Shown here one piece after another: positions 42,439-53,537 of a DNA stretch of 64,000 nucleotides. Positions within the stretch are counted from its first letter, which is position 1. Each line of letters starts with the position of its first letter. Source of the DNA: Russula earlei (Eukaryota > Basidiomycota > Agaricomycetes > Russulales > Russulaceae); assembly GCA_025769875.1 (NCBI GenBank), contig JAGFNK010000199.1:23995-87994 (forward strand), written 5' to 3'. The notes beneath the pieces were generated by a model that saw only the letters and a list, made by a program, of their open reading frames with translations, made no database searches and was not told where the DNA came from. The position numbers and the translations under genes were made by a program.

Positions 42439-45373
42439 TCGCCATTCTCGCCAAAGATTGAGCAGGATTCATCCCATAATTTGATGGGGGGCGTTGGGCG
42501 TCCGCGAAACGGCGGCCATTTCCCAGCCCGTTGCACTTCATTTAAGCTCGACGCGTTTTGTCAATCCCTGGGAGCACCGTGAGTACATTGACGACCCAAT
42601 AGGAACGTGAACGTCATCGGGAAGGACAGGCCGCTCTCGATTTGTGTTATCCCAAAGCCCTGCTTTGACCCATTTACGCATTTATTGCATGGGGAGCCGG
42701 TCTTCCCTGGGAACTCCACGTTGGCTCGTTGGGTCTGCCGTACCTATTTGGATTTTGTGTCAAGTCATGACTGTCAAGGGTGCGAAAAAAGTGTCGTCCT
42801 TGTTTCGGAAAAACTATGAGTAAGATTTTTTTTTTAAAAAAGTGAGTCGCATGTGGGAAGAAAAGCGGGCACCCGATCCCTAAGCATACACACATTCGAC
42901 AGATAGAGGCCGCATTAAGATACCCCTGTAGCCATCACAGAATTCACAAGGAAATTTTTGGGAGTTTCGCAGCCGGGTCGTCCATTAAAGGATGGTGATC
43001 GCGGCCAGATTCATCCGAGATAACGGTTGCCTGAACCTTACCTTCGACAGGCGCCTGTAAAAGAATTCTCGAGGCACGCAGATCACGCACATCTGATTTA
43101 GCGGAGCAAGTGTCAAGAAAACGTCGCAGCGGTGACTCCGCAATAGGGTGATGTGAACTGGGTGAAAAGTGGGGTCGAAGGTCGTCGAGCCACGCATCAT
43201 TCCGTGTGCGAGCAAGATGCATGAACGGTGCTTTGGACCCGGGTGACCTCCCTTCAAAGCAGGCACGAGGGGTTTGACGTACAAACCGGGGACACGTCAG
43301 GAACGAATGGAAAAACGAAGATGGCCGACCCTCCCCTTTCCCCCGGGCCGGAAAATGCCGAGACGGGTTCCAAATGCCAATGTGACTCGGGTGTTGGGGA
43401 TACCCACACCTCCGTGAAATTACATGCTTCGAGCATGAACTCTTAGAGAGGATGCACTGACAGTCACAGGGCTCCACTGGGTCATGGATCGCCTCAACCA
43501 TCCCCAAGAAGGATATAGGCTCTGTACAACATCAGCCGCTCCGAGTCTCTGCCCCACTGTCTCGAGGGCGCTGTCTTCCCCTTCCCTCGACTCTCTCCTA
43601 CATTTCGAATACATGACTGCGCAGGGACTGACCCGTACCACGGAGCGGAAAATAGCACTCTATCAGGGAACCCTCCGCTGATACTGACGGGGCGACTCTG
43701 TCCCTCCATGGCCACGTGTACTCTCCTCCCTTTGTGCGGAGGGCACGGGTCCGCTACTATTCCTAACGAATACTGCTTCTGATCTGGCGAAGTTTGCTCT
43801 TGAGCAAGCAGGTGCGTCTCGTAGCAACGAAAGGCGAGGCCGATACCTCCGACTGGCTTGTCGTTCAAGTACGTCAGTATGCGGAATGCGGGGTGGAGGC
43901 ATGGATGGGGAAAAGCCCGGCAAGCCAAATCTTTCGCGTTCCCATCGACCAAACGTATGCCACATCCCACCGACATATGGCGGGCCCAAGGTCACCCCTA
44001 ACTCCCCCCCCCCATGATCAGAGATCTCTTGGGCTTCTTGAGGGCCTGCATCTCGAGGTTTGGTCGAACCTGTGTCACCCATACCTGCGCAGGCCAGTCG
44101 TCCATCGCCGTCATCCCAGACCCATTTCGTCCCGACTTGTTTTGCACCCCCACGTTGCACCCCCGAACGTGGGGGTCCGCTTCAGGGAGCACGGAGCGAG
44201 GAACATGCCGGCGCAAGGTCATCCTGAGAGAGACCTGCGGCTTAACACAGCGTCCGCTCCCAGGTGCAAGCAGTAACACCGTTTCGGGCTGACGTCAAAT
44301 CCGTGCCGCGTGCCGTGATACGTCGTGAAAAACTCGGAGAGGCGCGCAATGCATGCATACGGTTGAATTTTCGACAGACGAACTTGCGCGCGGGCTGGAG
44401 TTCACTCACGGGGACTTCACCTCTGTTACAGGCCGGCCACATGCAGTGAGGTGCGCATTTCTTTGAAGGAGACTGCCTCTCCCTGCCTGCCCTTGGGGGA
44501 TGAACCTGACAAGACTGTCAAACCGACTCGGGAGAAAGACTTGGCCTGTAGAATTCTTCCTGAAAAGGGTCAAGCCATCATTCCCGTGCTTGCCAACGGA
44601 AGAAAAAAAAAAATTTGCTGCAATTGCCGACGCGTCAGTCACTGCCGGTCTTCCCAATCGGCCAGACGCCTTGTCTTGTTTGTCTGCGTGACCTAGACCA
44701 CTCAAGGATTGCGCAGGGAGCCACGACCCGGCTTTCCGATCCTTCTCCACTTTGGGATATTCCGGCTTCAGGGCATTCGGGTCAGAAGAAGCAGCTTTGA
44801 ATTGAGGGGTGAGTACACTAACGTGATAGATACAAGATAGCCGAACTGGAGCCGAGCACGAGCACGGCACCAGGCTTGCAGTACCTGGCACGTGATTATA
44901 CGTCACGGGAACGTGAGAACGCGAGAGCAAGCGTTGACTGACTCTGCGCGAAGGGAAGCGAAGCGAGTACGGCGGCTTAGCAGCGGCTCAGAGGCGCAGA
45001 CCGGTTTGCTTGTGAACGTAGAGAACGATGAGCGAGTTCCAGAGAGTTTGCTGATTCGCTCCCATATGTACAGTCGCTACCGCCCAAATATATCGCTGCG
45101 AGCTTATGATGAGTCATGTCATGGGTACGCCCATAGACGGTCGTCTTGGTCTCTAAACACATACCGCCATGGGCCATGTCAGAGCCATGTCAGAGCCACG
45201 GCGCTAGTCCGGATACCAAGAGTCCCGACCCGGAGATAGTCTACGTGTTTCGAAACAAAACACTTCCGACGAGCCGTAAGTCGACGGCTTCGGTCTATTC
45301 CTCCCTGCGACGCCACCCACGGGACCCTACGAATTAATCGAGAACCCTCCTGAGTAAAGCCGCCTCCCCTCCG

Positions 45374-45415
<42 letters not shown>

Positions 45416-45453
45416 ACCACAACCTTCTCTCAAAGGTCACGACGGAGGTGAGG
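42439..45453. other. 3-kb region without supported gene
   Basis: Between the end of the peptide array and the membrane-protein gene I see no domain-bearing frame. The longest are 187 residues (minus, 42944-43507) and 165 residues (minus, 43663-44160); both lack recognisable features and overlap plus-strand frames of similar length. Short runs of T, A and C occur (42826-42841, 44602-44613, 44006-44015). The right end holds the 42-nt C run. Decayed repeats are the likeliest content. Confidence 0.4.
45374..45415 (+). repeat. 42-nt poly-C homopolymer
   Basis: 42 consecutive C residues, ending 38 bp before the ATG of the membrane-protein gene, so probably in its 5' UTR or core promoter. The complementary G run could form G-quadruplexes and the C run an i-motif. 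Exact length is uncertain with any sequencing method. Confidence 0.9.
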
Positions 45454-46799
45454 ATGAGGAGATCCCACTGGGCAGTCGCAGCCTTTGTCCCCGTTTTCGC
45501 TCGGCCTGCACTCGCCCAAGTCTCGTATCCGAATTGCAGCGCGGCGTCATTGGAATGGGTGAGCGGGAGAATCCCATTTTCACCCTTTCGGTTCCTCGTT
45601 CCTGATCGATATCCTGTCCAAGTCGTACAACAGCCTGGGTCAAAACCCTTGCTACGTCGCCGCGTACTTGGAATCCTCGTGCAATGGGGGCCGTAAGTCA
45701 TCCTTTGCTTTGAAGTCGCTAGATTTGTAATCGGTACCTTGCTCAAGAGTTTCAAATCCCCCCGTTGACGCCTGGTGTTCTCTATGGTGGCCCTTTCGCC
45801 GGAGGCAGCACTTTGTGTCAATGCAACACTGTCGTATACTCGCTTGTCAGCGCCTGCGGTGCATGTCAGGGAGGCTCCTGGGTACAGTACGCGGTCTACT
45901 CGATTCACGAACAACCCATGCCGATGACGTTCTGCAAGGTGGTCTCAGTGGTCTTTCAATTGTTCTTCCGTATCCGAAGACGGCACGTTAGTGCACTCCC
46001 GCTTTCGATGCCGATCCCACCCACCAGACACATTGGTTACAGATATCCGACGGCACTTCCTCGGCTGACACGGGTGCCTCGCTGGGCTTATCTTTCTGTG
46101 GTGGTGTGTTTTCGCTTTTCGGTGTCTCTTTGTTATCTGGGCGCTGAGTCTCGAAATGGCGCAGAAAGCTAATACTTGGAATATCACCCTGGCGCAAATC
46201 GCTGGTGGTGAGTCGGTCACATGACATTAATTAACTGAACTGAAACTCCCATCTCCCATCCTTCGCTTTTCTCTCTTCACACGTAGATTCTCCCGAAGGC
46301 ACACCAACCACCGTCGCGACCGTCCAAGCGTCGTCAACAGCCTCGGCAGTTTCCCAGAACCCCACCTCAAATTCGCATGCGGGACGAATCGCCGGCGGAG
46401 TAGTCGGCGGAGTCGTAGCCGCCGCACTTCTAATCGGCCTCATCTTCTGGTACATCCGGCGGCGGCGGCGGCGAGCGGAGCCTCTGCCGTCTCCATTCGT
46501 AGGCAACGCGGCACACGTGGCGGAGGCGTTTGGTCAACCGGGCCATGGTGTCTCCACGCCGATTGGCAAGTACTATGTGCGTGCCGTATCTTGCTGCGCC
46601 CTCGGTTTTATCTCGGCGGTTCGATGTTAAATACCTTGTGACGCGTCAGGATCCATCCGACCCAAGCACATTCCCGACCCCGTTCGCGTCGGTGTCGATG
46701 ACCGCGATCCAAACCACGGAGGATAGCTTAAAGAGCCACAGCCCCGAGTCGACGAGTACGAAGAATAGGACGCAGTACCAAGGCCTGCCGATCGTTTGA
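45454..46799 (+). CDS. Single-pass membrane protein with Cys-rich ectodomain
   Basis: Several exons: 45454-45558, 45623-45692, 45748 to about 45885, one or two small exons to about 46120, one ending near 46208, 46287 to about 46574 and a last exon to TGA 46797-46799. Order of parts: signal peptide (AVAAFVPVFARPALAQ), a Cys-rich ectodomain (YPNCSAASLEW, YNSLGQNPCYVAAYLESSCN, STLCQCNTVVYSLVSACGAC), an NxT-containing segment (ANTWNITLAQIAG), a Ser/Thr-rich stalk, a transmembrane helix (GVVGGVVAAALLIGLIFWYI) with the stop-transfer cluster RRRRRR, and a cytoplasmic tail rich in Ser/Thr/Pro. This layout matches an uncharacterised family common in Agaricomycetes. Function is unknown; surface sensing or wall anchoring is guesswork. 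The exons around 45885-46150 are the least certain. Confidence 0.75.
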
Positions 46800-47244
46800 T
46801 CCGATGACGGGCTTGGGGACATGGTGGCGTTCCTCTGAAAGGACCTGCCCCGTGATGGCAAAGGGATGGACTGCTGTAGTAAAAATGGTGATTCTCGTGG
46901 TTGGGGTAGGTATTGTTGGGTTGTATTATTACGTTTCGAGCTTGTAGAGAAAGATGGGCTCGATGAATGTAGTGATGATCGGTCTGTCTCGAGTAGCGGT
47001 GACTGTACCACAGGCATACGGTTTACGCACGGCGATAGGTCGGTAAGAAATGGAGAACTTCTGCCGCGGCTGCATGTGTTTCTGTGACAACGGGGACGTC
47101 CAACGTAGCGTTTGGATCGCCATGATGATTCAAGGGGTGCTCATAACCGAGGAACGCGTGTAATTTTTTGTTGCTTCAGCCGGGTGATAACAACGGGCAG
47201 ACAGTTCTATCAAAGATGACCGAAGACATCAGTAAAGATGGATT

Positions 47245-47790
47245 TTAGTTTCCATCGGTTTCTCACCTCAGGAAACCAAAAAAAACCAGCGGAAACCAGG
47301 AAACCAGGATACTGGGAAACCCATGTCTGGTTTCCCAGAAACAACCTGAGAGTATCTTTCATGGAAACCTAAGAAACTAACAGAAACCTGTCGAAAGTAT
47401 GGAAAGTGGTAGAACTATAGTATGGTAGGAAAAAAATCACTGAAAATGGTCAGAAATAGGGTATATGTCGTTTCTACTTGTAATTGGAAGTTGATTCGAG
47501 CTGGTACAGATCTAAGCCTTGAGGGGACTCTCAGGTATATACAGATCAGCATGGAATGCAGATATCATCAAGGCATCAGCACGATGAAAGGATTCATCAT
47601 CACCATTGTTGTCTGCACATTCCAGTGCAAGGTGCCAGTGTCGCTCACTCAAACGGTCGATGTGACCATAGAAAACTTGAATTGTTTTCCAGTGTGCTTC
47701 ATGATGTCTACCAGGTTTCCCAGTTTCTGGGTTTTTGGTTTCCGGAAACTGGGAAACCAGCAGAAACCAACAAAAACCCGGGAATTTTTT
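47245..47790. repeat. Degenerate GGAAACC / GGTTTCC repeat pair
   Basis: Two clusters, about 47245-47400 and 47700-47790, are built from GGAAACC and its complement GGTTTCC. The second contains a perfect 14-bp inverted repeat, GGTTTCCCAGTTTC (47714-47727) against GAAACTGGGAAACC (47745-47758). The two clusters flank about 300 bp of ordinary sequence, so this might be a miniature element with complex subterminal repeats. No clear termini or target duplication were found. Confidence 0.55.
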
Positions 47791-47866
47791 TTGTGGTTTG
47801 CTGATGGACTGTATGCCATCCGACAGAAAAAGCGCTGAATGGGATGTAAGATTCAGGGACCTCGGG

Positions 47867-47886
47867 ATATATATATATATATATAT
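47867..47886. repeat. (AT)n microsatellite
   Basis: About ten AT dinucleotides in an uninterrupted run. Confidence 0.85.
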
Positions 47887-47954
47887 TGTTTGTGTGGTGA
47901 ACGAGTGAGCATGCAGCATCCAGATGTGCGTGTATGTAGGTGTGTGGGAATGCT

Positions 47955-48130
47955 AGATAAGATAAGTAATAAGTTCTCCTTATTTGCCACTTATTTGATT
48001 ACTTATTGGTTTACTTATTTTGCAATAAGTACAACAAGAAGGAGAGCAATAAGTGATGGAAATAAGGATAATGAACTTCATTGACCATTATTCTTATTTG
48101 CTCACTTATTGGCTCACTTTGTGCCCTCCT
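47955..48130. repeat. TTATTT / AATAAG-rich self-complementary tract
   Basis: The motif CTTATT(T/G) and its complement AATAAG recur at least ten times in 175 bp, first mainly in one orientation (ACTTATTTGATTACTTATTGG), then in the other, then back. The tract can fold on itself in several registers, suggesting a MITE-like or rearranged repeat. Confidence 0.55.
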
Positions 48131-48674
48131 TAATGGCCCCTTATTTTGAAATTCAAACTCTGGTTGAATCTTGCCAAAGAAGCACATGCACCCCCATGTG
48201 TCCTCCTTCCTTTTGTCTTGCACTCTCCTCTCAATGCTGCATTCCCCACCCTATGCCCTGGAACAGTAACAACAGCTTGATTCGATTGCCTTCAATGTCA
48301 CTCACCTCACTGCCCAACTAGGGTGAAGCATGGGTGCAGGTCAAGCTGCATTATATAGCTGACAGGTTTGACAGGGATGGGTATGGTTGCCAAAATGCCA
48401 TACCTGTGCAGGTGCATTTTTTTTTGTTTCATTCATGTGTGCTCTCTCATCCTCTCCCCTCCCCTTCCCACTAAATGGTCTCCTGTTGACCTTCAACTTG
48501 AAGCTGCTTCCCCACTCCCTTCTCCTGTGTCACTGCAGTGGTGACCATGACCATGCCTCAGACATGGCCATAGTGACCTCACGATGGCCACAAATCATGA
48601 GCATGGCCCATGGCCACTGTGACAATCTGGCTGCCATGATGGCAATGTGTCCATGACCCTGATGACAGCACCTC

Positions 48675-48679
48675 TACCC
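48675..48679. repeat. Copia target-site duplication, left
   Basis: TACCC, directly before the TG of the left LTR; repeated at 53533-53537 directly after the CA of the right LTR. Confidence 0.85.
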
Positions 48680-48956
48680 TGATGTAAATGTATGTTTTCA
48701 TTATATGTTTCACACGCTCATGTATATATTGTATCCGCGATGAATATGTACGTTCCGTTTTGTTATGATCTCATACGACGTCATACATAAAATCATAAAA
48801 AACTACTTATAGTATATACTTCCATGTACGATTACCAAGCCCATAGCGTACTTGTGATTTAACTACGGCCCTCGCGTGGGCCCACACAATCGAAGTGTTT
48901 TCTACCATTCCATTCCTGTCCCTGGCCCTTTTCTCACCAAGGCCCTTTTCTCACCA
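48680..48956 (+). repeat. Copia 5' LTR (277 bp)
   Basis: Begins TGATGTAAATG and ends TCTCACCA, so it has TG...CA ends. It is nearly identical to 53239-53532. It contains two copies of a GGCCCTTTTCTCACCA motif at its end, where the 3' LTR has three. The bases after it (GGTTATGGGCCC) are the candidate primer-binding site. Confidence 0.92.
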
Positions 48957-49026
48957 GGTTATGGGCCCTGACTGTTGCCATTGACCAAACCAAAAAGACT
49001 ACATTCATTCACTTGTAACAACCACA

Positions 49027-52000
49027 ATGGACGACCTCAAAGTCCCTATTGAAAAGTTAGCCAGCGATGGCAGTAATTGGGTCACTTACCGCGACTGCAT
49101 GATGTTGACTTTCCAATCTCGAGGGCTGAGAGAACACCTTACCGAAGTCAGCGTCTCGGCTGCATACATTGCTATCGGCAACGTGGGCCACTTGACGCCA
49201 CAAGCCCGATGGGATATGGACAATGCCACAGTAAAACAATTAATAGGGGCATCAATCCCCAACAGTGTCTTCACGCAAATCAGAAACAAAATAAACGCTA
49301 AAGAAGTGTGGGACGCACTCAAAGCGTTATTTGAGACACGCACCCAAACAATAATAGTCAACCTGAAGCAGCGACTACAATCAATGCGTTGCGGAGAAGA
49401 AGACAACGTTTGGACGCACCTAGAGAAGGTGGCCGACCTCCGAGAGCAACTCGGATCTATGGGAAAAACCATACCTGATGATGAATATGCAGTGATTTTG
49501 ATGGGATCACTGCCCTCTTCTTATCGGTCTTCACGCAACGCTATCGCCACCTCTGCCTATATTGGTGGACATACAATTACTGCTGACACAATCATCAAAC
49601 TGATTACTGACGAGTTTGATCAACGTACCCTAGACGCCAATTCCAAGGCCCAAGAAGAGGCCTTTACTGCCAATGCCCAAAAGAAAAAGGGGAAGAAACG
49701 CGATATCGAGTGTTTCAATTGCCATAAAAAAGGGCATATGAAGTCCGATTGTTGGGCAAAAGGAGGCGGTAAGGAGGGGCAAGGACCGAGACAGCATGCA
49801 GGGAAGGACGGTGGGCGGAAGAAATCTGACGCCGGGCCAAACAACACTGCCGTTTCAGCTGAGCCAGTGGAGACCGAAGCGTGGGCTGCTATAGAACTGG
49901 CAGACGAAACTGATATTGCAGAAGTGGTCCCCAGAGCCAAACTGAACGGCCAGACAACCGAGCTCTATGACTCAGGAGCTACGCGCCATATGTCACCTTT
50001 TCGAGACAAATTTATCACTTACCAGAAAATCGCCCCTCATCCTATTATCGCTGCTGATAAGCGAACCTTCTACGCCATTGGCAAAGGAGATCTTCAGATC
50101 GATGTCCTGAACGGCACAAAGTCGACAAAAGTGCTATTGCGCGATACTCTTCACGTGCCAGATATTGGAGTGACAGTTGTATCCATCAGTCAAATTTTGA
50201 AAGCTGGCTACTCAGTCAAATTTTCGGGCAACTTCTGCGATATCAAACGAGGGAGCGACGGGTATATTGTGGGGAAGATACCATCAGGAGTGAATGGCCT
50301 ATTCAAAGTCGAACACAGTATGGCTGCGACCACATCGGAAATTTCCGAAAACCTTCTCACGCTCCACAGGAGACTTGGTCACATCTCCCCGACTACCATC
50401 CGCACCCTCATTCACGCCAATGCTATTACGGGCGTTCACTTGGTGGATGACCCAACTATTCCATTTATTTGCGACTCTTGTGAGCATGCAAAATCCACGC
50501 GCAAGGTTATCCACAAGAAGCGGCAAGCGCCTCTGGCCCAGGCATTTGGAGATGAGGTGCATACAGACCTATGGGGAGCTTCACCTGTCCAGAGCCTTGG
50601 TGGCCGAAAATATTATGTGACCTTCACTGATGACCATACTCGGTGGACTAACATAGAAGCCCTACGTACCAAAAGCGCAACATTCGAGGCATACAAGGCG
50701 TTTGCAGCATGGGCGCAAACGCAACGAGGCGTTTGTATCAAACGCCTTAGATCTGACCGTGGCGGTGAGTTCCTCAGTAATGAATTCACTGACTTCTTGA
50801 GAAACCAAGGTACTGAGCGACGCCTCACAACCGCTGACACGCCCCAACACAATGGCGTAGCGGAGTCGCTCAACCGCCGCCTAGTCAAACGCGTACGCGC
50901 CATGCTGCACCAAGCCCAGTTGCCCAAGAATATGTGGGGCAAAGCTATCAGACATGCTGTTTGGCTGAAGAATTCGCACGTCCACACGCGCCATTGGCAA
51001 CGTAACCCCATATGAGAGGCTATACAATGAGAAACCTAACTTGAAAGACGTTCCAGAGTGGGGACAAATTATTTGGGTTCACCTCAAGAAACAACCCAAA
51101 TTGGATGCACTGCGCTATACAAGCGCGATGGGTTGGTTACGATACCGACAGTACCCACGCCCATCGCATATATTGGCCAACACAAAAAAAGATCTCCGTC
51201 GAGCGCGACGTGAGATTCCCCACAATTGAAGTGGGGCCTACCATTCCAATACTCACTACTCCATTACGCACATCGCACGTCATAAAGGCATCACCTAGGC
51301 CACACTCACCGACATTTACAGCACCATCATCCCCTCTCCCCATTTCACCGACGTCAACTCCGTTACCACCATCACCTCTTACACCGGTCACGTTAGCACC
51401 TCAAACTGACGATGAAGAAGAAGAAGTCAAACAGGAACTTGTGCCTGTGCGCACTCCTGTAACCACGCCGGTACCGAAAAAGAGAGCACAGAAACTTACA
51501 CAATTCATACAACCGACGCGTCGATCCGAACGCGTGCCAAAACCATCATATATTATGCGGCAAATAGCTGCAGGAGAGGGTACAGCAGAGGGCACTAATA
51601 CCGATTATGCCCATTACCTTGTTGCCACAGAGTTTACTGACACAAATTCAATTCCACCGATCGAGATCAACAGCGATCCGAAGTCATATGCGGAAGCGCG
51701 ATCCCGCTCCGATTGGCCTCAATGGAAAGAGGCAATGGATCGGGAGCTGTCGACTCTCGAGGCGGCCGGCACCTGGGAAGTTGTACCACGCCCACGCGAC
51801 AAAAATATTATCAGTTCAAAGTGGGTTTATCGCATTAAAAGAAAGGCAGACGGAACTGTACTCAAATACAAAGCATGGCTCGTTGCCCGCGGCTTCACGC
51901 AAATATACGGGGTGGACTATTTTATCACCTTTTCTCTGGTTGCTAAATTAACAAGCTTTTGCATCATATTGGCGATCGCCGCGCGGCTCGACTGGGATAT

Positions 52001-53246
52001 CGAAAGTTTCAATTTCAACAGAGCCTACCTAAATGGAGAACTGGATGCTAATGAAGAAATCTACATGCAATCTCCCCCGGGTTATGATGACAATTCAAAC
52101 ACCGTGAAGCAATTAAAAAAATCTCTTTACGGCTTAAAACAAGCCGGGCGTAAATGGTATGATACGCTCACGCGCGCCCTCGTTAACATCGGCTTCAGTA
52201 TCACCGAAGCCGATTCAGGAGTCTTTATAGCGCGTGTAGGAGAACACACACTCATCCTTGCAGTCCACGTTGACGACTGCATTCTAACGGGCAGTTCACA
52301 AACACTGATTAGGCAGTACAAAGAGAAGATCAATTCCTGTTACACGCTGATGGATCTAGGGCCAGTCCATTGGCTACTGGGCATCAAAGTTACTCGCGAT
52401 CGTGCAGCGCGAACTATATCTCTTTCCCAATCATTATACATCGACACCATCTTGGCGCGATTCGCATTCACCAATGCAAAGCCATATGGTACTCCTATGG
52501 TCCCCGGTGCAATATATTCGAAGACGGACGCACCTTCATCACCAGACAAGATCGCCCACATGCAGAAAACACCTTATCGCAAAGCCATAGGAAGCCTAAT
52601 GTATCTTGCCGTTGCGACATGCCCGGACATAGCTTTCGCTGTTTCATCACTTTCCCAATTTCTCGACAATCCGGGTATAACACACTGGGAAGCAGTATAG
52701 TGGATTTTCCGCTATCTTATCGACACTAAACAAATGAAATTAACCTATGGCAATGAAAGACATGATCTCATCGGATATACGGACGCCGACGGTGCCTCCC
52801 AAGAACATCGACACGCTATCTCCGGATACGCGTTCCTTATTGATGGAGGTACAATATCTTGGGCTTCGAAGAAACAGGAACTTGTAACACTCTCCACGGC
52901 TGAAGCAGAATATGTAGCAGCTACGCACGCAGCAAAAGAAGCCATTTGGCTTCGCAAACTTATCAACAAACTATTCCCCTCCCTATCCAGCTCTATCATT
53001 TTATATTGCGACAACCAACCTGCTTTGAAACTCGCTGAAGACGATAACTATCGCGCATGCACAAAACATATCAATTTGCGATATCATTTTATTCATCAAG
53101 TCGTAGCTGCCAAAACCGTGGACTTGAAGTACTGCCCAACGGAGGACATGCCCGCAGACATCTTAACAAAAGCTTTACCTAAATGGAAGGTAAAGATCCA
53201 CACCCAAACTCTTGGTCTGTATCGCGCGTGCGGGGGTGTGATGTAA
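49027..53246 (+). pseudogene. Copia Gag-Pol polyprotein, interrupted
   Basis: Segment 1 (49027-51015, 662 residues) encodes a UBN2-type Gag, the zinc knuckle CFNCHKKGHMKSDC, the protease site LYDSGATRHMSP and the integrase (zinc-binding HRRLGHIS...CDSCEHAKST, core with TDLWG, DDHTRW and DRGGEF). The frame is lost near 50985 and again near 51105. Segment 2 (51105-52700) carries the reverse transcriptase (WKEAMDRELSTLEAAGTWEV, LYGLKQAGRKWYD, HVDDCILTG). An in-frame TAG follows at 52698-52700, where the family normally has a Lys codon. Segment 3 (to 53246) carries RNase H (YTDADGASQ, STAEAEYVA, LYCDNQPALKLA, KHINLRYHFI). As written the copy cannot make an intact polyprotein. Confidence 0.92.
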
Positions 53247-53532
53247 ATGTATGTTTTCGTTATATGTTTCATGCGCTCACGTATATATTGTATCCGCGAT
53301 GAATATGTACGTTCCGTTTTGTTATGATCTCATACGACGTCATACATAAAATCATAAAAAACTACTTATAGTATATACTTCCGTGTATGATTACCAAGCC
53401 CGTAGCGTACTTGTGATTTAACTACGGCCCTCGCGTGGGCCCACACAATCGAAGCGTTTTCTACCATTCCATTCCCGTCCCTGGCCCTTTTCTCACCAAG
53501 GCCCTTTTCTCACCAAGGCCCTTTTCTCACCA
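53239..53532 (+). repeat. Copia 3' LTR (294 bp)
   Basis: Matches the 5' LTR apart from scattered substitutions and one additional 17-bp AGGCCCTTTTCTCACCA unit at its end. It ends in CA, followed by the TACCC duplication. Confidence 0.92.
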
Positions 53533-53537
53533 TACCC
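53533..53537. repeat. Copia target-site duplication, right
   Basis: TACCC, matching 48675-48679. Joining the flanks gives a continuous pre-insertion sequence (CACCTCTACCC then TGGCAAAAC). Confidence 0.85.

Larger units (their letters stand above)
46800..48674. other. Repeat-rich intergenic region
   Basis: No gene is supported. It contains GGAAACC/GGTTTCC arrays (47245-47400 and 47700-47790), an AT dinucleotide run, a TTATTT/AATAAG-rich tract (47955-48130) and a CATGGCC/CCATG-rich segment (48545-48655) that runs up to the Copia insertion point. Confidence 0.5.
48680..53532 (+). mobile_element. Ty1/Copia LTR retrotransposon
   Basis: A 4.85-kb element with two LTRs, a 5-bp target-site duplication (TACCC) and a Gag-Pol coding region in the Copia order: Gag, zinc knuckle, protease, integrase, reverse transcriptase, RNase H. 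A purine-rich tract (GTGCGGGGGTG) precedes the 3' LTR. The near identity of the LTRs and the clean duplication indicate a fairly recent insertion, but the coding region is interrupted by two frameshifts and one stop. Confidence 0.95.

Noticed and set aside
42944..44160. Minus-strand frames of 187 and 165 residues
   Set aside because: No domain, no signal peptide, no joining splice sites and equal-length plus-strand frames; not enough to call a gene.
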